A stretch of DNA of 64,000 nt, taken from assembly GCA_937906455.1 (NCBI GenBank), contig CALCYT010000027.1:5451-69450 (forward strand), written 5' to 3'. This document shows, piece by piece, positions 58,648-64,000 of this stretch. The position numbers and the translations under genes were made by a program. The notes under the pieces were generated by a model. That model made no database searches and had not been told where the DNA came from. It was given only the letters and a program-made list of their open reading frames with translations. Source of the stretch: an uncultured Bacteroidales bacterium (lineage in GTDB: Bacteria; Bacteroidota; Bacteroidia; Bacteroidales; F082). Within the stretch, counting starts at the first letter, position 1. Each line of letters begins with the position of its first letter.

Positions 58648-59973
58648 ATGTCAGTTATAAAACCATTTAAGGGATATCGTCCACCGGTTGATATCGTTGA
58701 GAAATTAGCTTCAAGGCCGTATGACGTTTTGAACACTGAGGAAGCTCGCGAGGAATGCGCTGGCAATCCTTACAGTCTTCTCCACGTCACCAAGGCTGAG
58801 ATAGACCTTCCTGCAGGTCATAAAGACAGCGACCTTGAGACATACATCAAAGTCGTGGAAAACTTCAACATGTTCAAAGACTACGGCTGGCTCGTCCAGG
58901 ACGACGAAGAGAAGCTGTACATCTACGCTCAGAGCATGAACCCGACAGCCGCCGACGCACATTGGCAGTACGGCATCGTGGCATGCGCCTGGAGCGAGGA
59001 CTACATCAACAAAGTGATTAAGAAACACGAGTTGACACGTAAGGACAAGGAAGAAGACCGCATGAAACACGTGCGCATCACCAACGCCAACGTGGAGCCT
59101 GTGTTCTTCGCCTACCCTGCCGTCAACGAGATTGACGCCATCGTAAACAACATAGTGCGTCACGAGAAGCCCATCTATGACTTCATCGCCAAGGAAGACG
59201 GCTTCGGACATCGTTTCTGGACCATCGACGACAAGGCCACCATCGCCAAGTTAGTCGAGTTGTTCGACAAGAAAGTCCCAGCCATGTACATCGCCGACGG
59301 TCATCACCGCAGCGCGGCGGCGGCATTGGTCGGACAGGAGAAGAAAGAGCACAACCCGCATCACACGGGCAAAGAGGAATACAACTACTTCATGACAGTG
59401 ATTTTCCCGGACAACCAGCTGAACGTCATCGACTACAACCGCGTTGTGAAGGATTTGAACGGATTGAGCACCAAAGATTTCTTCAAGGCTCTTCAGGAGA
59501 GCTTCGACATCGAATGCAAGTGCGACTGCACCAAAGACGGCGGCAAGTGCAACTGCGAGTTCCCATGCCATTGCGAGTGCAGCAACGAATACAAGCCCAA
59601 CAAGCTCCACAACTTCTCAATGTACATTGAAGGCGTGTGGTATTCGTTGACAGCCAAGCCGGGTACATTCAACGACAACGACCCTATCGGTGTTTTGGAT
59701 GTGACGATACTCTCCAACCTTGTATTAGATAAGATTCTGGGTATCAAGGACTTACGTACCGACAAGCGTATTGACTTCGTCGGCGGCATCCGCGGTCTCG
59801 GCGAGTTGAAACGTCGTGTTGACAGTGGCGAGATGAAGGTTGCTTTCGCTCTCTATCCGGTGAGCATGAAGCAGATCATTGACATTGCTGACACCGGCAA
59901 CATCATGCCACCTAAGACCACATGGTTTGAGCCGAAATTACGTTCAGGGTTGGTGATTCACACTTTGGAATAA
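58648..59973 (+). CDS. DUF1015 protein with a Cys-rich insertion
   Basis: This 441-residue protein matches DUF1015: IKPFKGYRPPVDIVEKLASRPYDVLNTEEAR at the N-terminus, MYIADGHHRSAAAALVG (about 213-229) and PKTTWFEPKLRSGLVIHTL at the end. The family has been linked to serine metabolism by context (serC-serA-DUF1015), but the role is not certain. Residues 290-311 form an insert with nine Cys, one His and alternating charge (CKCDCTKDGGKC then NCEFPCHCEC), which looks metal-binding and is not part of the usual core. A terminator follows. Confidence 0.85.
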   Translation: MSVIKPFKGYRPPVDIVEKLASRPYDVLNTEEAREECAGNPYSLLHVTKAEIDLPAGHKDSDLETYIKVVENFNMFKDYGWLVQDDEEKLYIYAQSMNPTAADAHWQYGIVACAWSEDYINKVIKKHELTRKDKEEDRMKHVRITNANVEPVFFAYPAVNEIDAIVNNIVRHEKPIYDFIAKEDGFGHRFWTIDDKATIAKLVELFDKKVPAMYIADGHHRSAAAALVGQEKKEHNPHHTGKEEYNYFMTVIFPDNQLNVIDYNRVVKDLNGLSTKDFFKALQESFDIECKCDCTKDGGKCNCEFPCHCECSNEYKPNKLHNFSMYIEGVWYSLTAKPGTFNDNDPIGVLDVTILSNLVLDKILGIKDLRTDKRIDFVGGIRGLGELKRRVDSGEMKVAFALYPVSMKQIIDIADTGNIMPPKTTWFEPKLRSGLVIHTLE

Positions 59974-60032
59974 AGTCTTTAGTCTTTAGTCTTTAGACGT
60001 TAGAAAAAATCCCGCCGATGGCGGGATTTTTT
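59972..60032 (+). terminator. Heptamer array plus intrinsic terminator of the serine operon
   Basis: AGTCTTT units (59974-60003) lead into ATCCCGCC/GGCGGGAT (60009-60016 with 60020-60027) followed by T6. Confidence 0.85.
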
Positions 60033-60056
60033 GTTATTGACATTGAATATTTTTTG

Positions 60057-60064
60057 TATTTTTG
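60057..60064 (+). promoter_or_regulatory. TATTTTTG promoter element of the arginase-family gene
   Basis: TATTTTTG, start near 60071; supports initiation at 60075 or 60081 rather than upstream. Confidence 0.55.
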
Positions 60065-60074
60065 CCCAAAATAT

Positions 60075-61103
60075 ATGAATATGGAAAAAAGTTTTGACCC
60101 GAATGCGGCGGCGGCTTTAGGTTCGGGAATCTATGGGTTGCCTTGCACGGCTGAGGAAGCGGAAATCATCATCATCCCTGTGGAATGGGAGCTCACCACG
60201 AGTTACAACCGCGGCACCGTCGATGGGCCTGGTGCGGTGTTCGACGGCTCGATGCAGGTCGATTTATGCCATCACGACTACCCCGACTTATGGCGGCGCG
60301 GCATCTGGATGGACGAGTTCCCGCAAGAATTAAGGAAACTCCACGACGAGCTTGCGCCTGTCAGCGAGGAGATCATCGAAGCCATCGAAAACGGTGAGGC
60401 TGACGAGTTCCCGTGGAAATACGAGGCGAAATACAAAGCCATCGAGGATGGGTTTGAAAAAATGTTCGCTTGGCTGCGCGAGCGCATATCTTATTGGAAA
60501 TCATCGGGAAAGAAAGTAGGGCTTCTCGGTGGCGACCACAGCACGCCCCTGCCCTATCATCAATACCTTAATAATAAAGGTGAGAAATACGGCGTCCTGC
60601 ATATCGACGCGCACAGCGACCTGCGCGAGCGCTTCGAGGGCTTCAAGTATTCGCATGCCTCGATTTTCTACAACGTAATGAAGCTTGATAACGTGGAGAG
60701 ATTAGTGCAGGTGGCGATACGCGACTACTGTCATCAGGAGAAGCAGTTAGTGCAAGGCTCCAACGGCAGAATCAAGGTGTTTTACGACCGCGACAACCGC
60801 CGACGTATGTATGAAGGCGTCAACTGGAAGCAGATTTGTGACGAGATCATCGAGACATTACCTGAAAAAGTATATATCTCCGTTGACATCGACGGTTTAG
60901 ACCCGAAGTTATGTCCTAACACAGGCACTCCTGTCCCGGGCGGCATGGAATACGAGGAGATGGCGTATCTGCTCAACAGAGTCAAGGCATCGGGGAAAGA
61001 GGTTTTAGGTTTCGATTTGTGTGAGGTGTCTCCAGGTGAAAACGGCGAGTGGGACGGCAACGTAGGTGCGAGGGTGCTGTATCACCTTTGCGGGATAGTC
61101 TGA
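60075..61103 (+). CDS. Arginase/agmatinase-family hydrolase
   Basis: This 342-residue ureohydrolase has the binuclear manganese ligands of the family: GGDHSTPLPYHQ (about 156-167), HIDAHSDLRERF (about 181-192) and SVDIDGLDPKLCPNTGTPVPGG (about 272-293). The substrate may be agmatine or another guanidino compound; the sequence does not decide. The start is at 60075 or the Met at 60081. It is monocistronic, with its own promoter. Confidence 0.88.
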   Translation: MNMEKSFDPNAAAALGSGIYGLPCTAEEAEIIIIPVEWELTTSYNRGTVDGPGAVFDGSMQVDLCHHDYPDLWRRGIWMDEFPQELRKLHDELAPVSEEIIEAIENGEADEFPWKYEAKYKAIEDGFEKMFAWLRERISYWKSSGKKVGLLGGDHSTPLPYHQYLNNKGEKYGVLHIDAHSDLRERFEGFKYSHASIFYNVMKLDNVERLVQVAIRDYCHQEKQLVQGSNGRIKVFYDRDNRRRMYEGVNWKQICDEIIETLPEKVYISVDIDGLDPKLCPNTGTPVPGGMEYEEMAYLLNRVKASGKEVLGFDLCEVSPGENGEWDGNVGARVLYHLCGIV

Positions 61104-61122
61104 CCTTTGTTTCTTCACAGCA

Positions 61123-61163
61123 GAAAAAAGCTGTCGGGCGGCCTGTACAGGCCGCCCGACAGC
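61123..61163 (-). terminator. Intrinsic terminator of the repeat adhesin gene
   Basis: A perfect 34-nt palindrome (17-bp arms, 61130-61163) is preceded on the plus strand by AAAAAA, so RNA from the minus strand ends stem plus U6. One of the strongest stems in the window. Confidence 0.9.
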
Positions 61164-61184
61164 GCTTACTAACAAATTAATCAA

Positions 61185-64000
61185 TTATCTTTTAACAAAT
61201 CTCTTTACTTGCATTGTGTTGCCATATTCGATGTGGATGATATACATGCCGTCGATGAGGTTCTCGACATTTACTGTCATATTTGTCGAGTTGCCGTTTT
61301 GCACGTAAACCATCTCTCCTGCCACATTATAAATCTTACAACGTGTAATCAGGGTCTCGCCGGCGATATAAAGATTCTCTTTGACAGGATTCGGGTAAAT
61401 CTCAAACGCCACGTCTGTGATTTCTCCGATGCCGTCAACGTCGAAATGAGCCACCAATTCACGGTCAGCTGTCACGACGAAAGAATATTCAAGATCTTCC
61501 GACACGACCTCACCGTTCTCTGTCCAGTTCAAGAAGTAGCATCCTGCCAAAGGCTCGGCCGTCACTGTCACCGTCTCACCTTCTTCGTATATGCCGCCGC
61601 CCGACACCGTGCCCATATCTTCAGGGTCGGCGATTACCACTATTTCATAAGTGGTGACGGTCTCGAAGTTAGCCACGAATGTCGCGGCTCCTGTCACCGC
61701 AAAGGTGTATGCGGCATCGGTTGAGACCACCTCGCCTTCACATGTCCAGTTCACAAATCTGTAGCCCGCTGCCGCTGTAGCTGTCAGGGTGCAGTTTGTT
61801 CCGTAGCCATAGGTGCCTGCGCCTGTCACCGTGCCGGCGTTGGCAGGATTAGCTTCTGCTGCGATATCGTAGGTGTTCAGTGAGAAGTGTGCGACAAACG
61901 CCTGAGCGCCTGTCACCGTGAAGGTATAGGAGGCATTCGACGACACCGTCACGCCGTTACTTGTCCAGTTGACGAAGGTGTAGCCTTCTGCCGCTGATGC
62001 CACCAAGGTGCATGAGGCTCCGTATTCATAAGCGCCTGCTCCGCTCACGGTGCCGCCTGCCGCCGGGTCGGCAGTAGCTGTGATATTATAACTCGTCAAG
62101 GTGAAATGAGCTGTCATAGTCACGTCGCCGTTAACGGTGAACTGATATGTGGCGTTTGTTGACACGGCTTGACCGGCGCCGTTGGTCCAGTTGACGAAGG
62201 TATAATGCTCTGCCGGCTCTGCCGTGACGGTGCATGACTGGCCGAAAGAGTATGTGCCGCCGCCTGACACTGTGCCACCTGTTGACGGGCTTGCCACTGT
62301 GGTGACGGTGTATTCGTTGGTGCCGAAGTTAGCCACATAGCTGCCGCTGCCTGTCACCTCGAAGGTGTAGTCGGCTTCTGTTGACATCACCTCACCGTTC
62401 TTGGTCCAGTTCTCGAAGTAATAGCCGGTGTTAGCTGTCGCCGTCAAGGTTACCGATGTGCCATAGGTGTATGAGCCTGCGCCCGACACTGTTCCTGCAT
62501 ACGAAGGGTTAGCTGACGCTGAGATATTATAGTTAGCAGTCGAGAAGTTAGCCACGTAAACGCCATAGTTTGTCACTGTGAACGAGTAAGAGGCATGTGT
62601 GGAGACCACCTCACCGTCTTTTGTCCAGTTGATGAAGCTATGTCCCGGCAACGCCACTGCCACCAAGGTACATGTTGCGCCGTGGTTATAAGAGCCTGTG
62701 CCGTACAATGTGCCCGCGTCTTCAGGATTTGACACCGCGACGATAGTGTACTGGTTGATGATGAAGTTAGCCACATAATCGCCGTTATCTGTCACAGCGA
62801 AGGTGTAGTTGGCTGACGATGACACGACCTCGCCGTCTTTTGTCCAGTTGCCGAAGGTATAACCGGTGTTAGGTATCGCCGTCAAGGTTATGGAGGTGCC
62901 GTGAGTGTATGTCCCGGCGCCCGTCACTGTGCCGCCGTTTGCAGGGTTAGCCGTCACTGTGACCTCGTAGCCGTTGATTGCGAAGTTAGCGACGTAATCG
63001 CCCGGGCCTGTCACCTCGAAGGTGAAGACGGCTTCTGTTGATACCATCTCACCGTCTTTTGTCCAGTTCACGAAGTGATAGCCGGTGTTCGGTGTCGCCG
63101 TCAGGGTGCATTCGGCGAAGTGGTTATATGTGCCGGCTCCCGACACCGTGCCGCCCACTGTCATGTTGACTGTCGCGGTGATGGCGTAGCTGTTCAAGGA
63201 GAAGGTGGCGACGTAATCGCCTGCGCCTGTCACCTCGAAGGTATAGACGGTCTCTGTCGAGACCACCTGGCCGTTCTTTGTCCAGTTGATGAAGGTATAT
63301 CCTGTCGCCGCTGTCGCTGTCAGGACGGCTGTCTCACCGTGTGCGTATGTCCCTGCGCCTGTCACCGTGCCTCCCTCTTCAGGGTTGGCGGTGGCTGTGA
63401 CATCGTAAGTATTCAGGGCGAAGTTGGCGACATACTCGCCTCCCTCTGTCACCATGAAGCTATATGATGCCTCTGTTGAGACTATTTCGCCGTTCTTCTT
63501 CCAGTTGGTGAAGGTATATCCTGTGGCAGCAGTAGCTGTCAGAGTGGCCGTCTCGCCGTATGAATAGGTGCCTGCGCCTGTCGCCGTGCCACAGTCGGCC
63601 GGAGACACTGATGTTGTGATTTCATAGCTATACAAGGCGAAGGTGGCGACGTAATCGCCTGCGCCTGTCACCTCGAAGGTGTATGTGGCTTCTGTTGACA
63701 CCTCTTCACCGTCTTTTGTCCAGTTCACGAAGTGATAGCCGGTGTTGGCTGTCGCTGTCAGGGTGCATTCGGCGAAGTGGTCGTAGTCGCCTGCGCCTGT
63801 CACCGTGCCGCCCTCTTCCGGGTTGGCGGTGGCTGTGATGGCGTAGTTGTTGATAGCGAAATTAGCGACATAATCGCCTGCGCCTGTCACCTCGAAGGTG
63901 TAGGTGGCGTCTGTTGACATCTCTTCACCGTCTTTTGTCCAGTTCACGAAGTGATAGCCGGTGTTGGCTGTCGCTGTCAGGGTGCATTCGGCGAAGTGGT
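61185..64000 (-). CDS. Giant secreted protein of InlB B-type repeats with T9SS sorting domain, partial
   Basis: The frame is open to the right edge, so only the C-terminal 938 or so residues are seen. It consists of eleven full and one partial repeat of 73 residues (xxYxITATANPxxGGTVTGAGxYxxG... NWTKDGxxVSTxAxYTFEVTGxGDYVANF), the Bacterial-repeat/InlB B-repeat family. The last about 75 residues (FEIYPNPVKENLYI ... MYIIHIEYGNTMQVKRFVKR) are a T9SS type A sorting domain, so the protein is exported through the outer membrane and anchored or released there. Units nearest the edge are almost identical at DNA level. It is probably an adhesin. Confidence 0.9.
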   Translation of the reverse strand, partial: HFAECTLTATANTGYHFVNWTKDGEEMSTDATYTFEVTGAGDYVANFAINNYAITATANPEEGGTVTGAGDYDHFAECTLTATANTGYHFVNWTKDGEEVSTEATYTFEVTGAGDYVATFALYSYEITTSVSPADCGTATGAGTYSYGETATLTATAATGYTFTNWKKNGEIVSTEASYSFMVTEGGEYVANFALNTYDVTATANPEEGGTVTGAGTYAHGETAVLTATAATGYTFINWTKNGQVVSTETVYTFEVTGAGDYVATFSLNSYAITATVNMTVGGTVSGAGTYNHFAECTLTATPNTGYHFVNWTKDGEMVSTEAVFTFEVTGPGDYVANFAINGYEVTVTANPANGGTVTGAGTYTHGTSITLTAIPNTGYTFGNWTKDGEVVSSSANYTFAVTDNGDYVANFIINQYTIVAVSNPEDAGTLYGTGSYNHGATCTLVAVALPGHSFINWTKDGEVVSTHASYSFTVTNYGVYVANFSTANYNISASANPSYAGTVSGAGSYTYGTSVTLTATANTGYYFENWTKNGEVMSTEADYTFEVTGSGSYVANFGTNEYTVTTVASPSTGGTVSGGGTYSFGQSCTVTAEPAEHYTFVNWTNGAGQAVSTNATYQFTVNGDVTMTAHFTLTSYNITATADPAAGGTVSGAGAYEYGASCTLVASAAEGYTFVNWTSNGVTVSSNASYTFTVTGAQAFVAHFSLNTYDIAAEANPANAGTVTGAGTYGYGTNCTLTATAAAGYRFVNWTCEGEVVSTDAAYTFAVTGAATFVANFETVTTYEIVVIADPEDMGTVSGGGIYEEGETVTVTAEPLAGCYFLNWTENGEVVSEDLEYSFVVTADRELVAHFDVDGIGEITDVAFEIYPNPVKENLYIAGETLITRCKIYNVAGEMVYVQNGNSTNMTVNVENLIDGMYIIHIEYGNTMQVKRFVKR

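Noticed and set aside
61185..64000. Regular repeats that could suggest a CRISPR array
   Set aside because: The period is 219 nt, the frame is open throughout, and the repeats encode a protein domain; no spacers.
1..64000. tRNA and rRNA genes
   Set aside because: I looked for cloverleaf T-loop and conserved rRNA segments on both strands and saw none; a tRNAscan-SE run would settle it.

Overview
The window looks like the chromosome of an uncultured or fermentative member of the Bacteroidota, order Bacteroidales. The evidence is the recurrent Bacteroidota promoter form (TTTG, about 19 bp, TAnnTTTG), the near absence of strong Shine-Dalgarno sites, family content typical of the order (BatA-type protein, DUF1599, DUF4301, DUF1015 beside serC-serA, a DoxX-type membrane protein, YitT), type-B L31, and a giant secreted repeat protein with a type IX secretion (T9SS) C-terminal sorting domain. 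The hydF, hydG and hydE genes imply an [FeFe]-hydrogenase and anaerobic fermentation, although the hydrogenase itself is not here. I saw no rRNA, tRNA, CRISPR array or complete insertion sequence.

Layout. 1-12.4 kb: housekeeping genes (prmA, tpiA, an OppB-type permease, DoxX and DUF1599 genes, folP, the diadenylate cyclase cdaA, a lipoprotein, parC-like topoisomerase, BatA-domain protein). 12.5-17 kb: accessory block with a DUF4160/DUF2442 pair and a restriction-modification (R-M) cassette (HNH nuclease plus a two-domain adenine methyltransferase), bordered by structured repeats. 17-21.4 kb: hydF, hydG, hydE. 21.4-33.2 kb: a DUF4143 ATPase, gdhA, lipoproteins, YitT, guaA, an SPFH-protein operon, idi, ychF. 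33.2-38 kb: second accessory block with a transporter remnant, a second R-M-like cassette (DUF262-HNH nuclease, small coiled coil, EcoRI-type methylase), a phosphatase and a truncated DUF1016 protein. 38-46 kb: rpsA, a second DUF4143 ATPase, ferritin, DUF4301, two lipoproteins. 46-53.3 kb: two BECR-type nuclease genes on either side of rplT-rpmI-infC-thrS, a peptide-binding lipoprotein and a hypothetical gene. 53.3-64 kb: lon, rpmE, serC-serA-DUF1015, an arginase-family gene, and the repeat adhesin running off the right edge.

The strongest candidate for an undescribed system is the pair of small BECR-like nuclease genes at 46294-46734 (+) and 52797-53167 (-, frameshifted). Each faces, on the opposite strand, a short transcription unit of about 95-130 nt with its own TAnnTTTG promoter. 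The intrinsic terminator of each unit is embedded in the last codons of the nuclease. The proteins have diverged, yet 15 nt at this overlap are identical in the two loci. This is the geometry of a toxin with a 3'-overlapping antisense RNA. One of the RNAs also folds into a 16-bp closed structure with a potential 6-bp kissing loop.

Other notable signals: heptanucleotide arrays (TTAGCCA, TTTAGTC, CTAAACT and variants) abut the 3' ends of many genes and often supply the stop codon; both methylase genes have leaders of about 280 nt dominated by nested inverted repeats; infC can only start at a non-canonical codon; hydG and a lipoprotein gene have long structured leaders behind consensus promoters.
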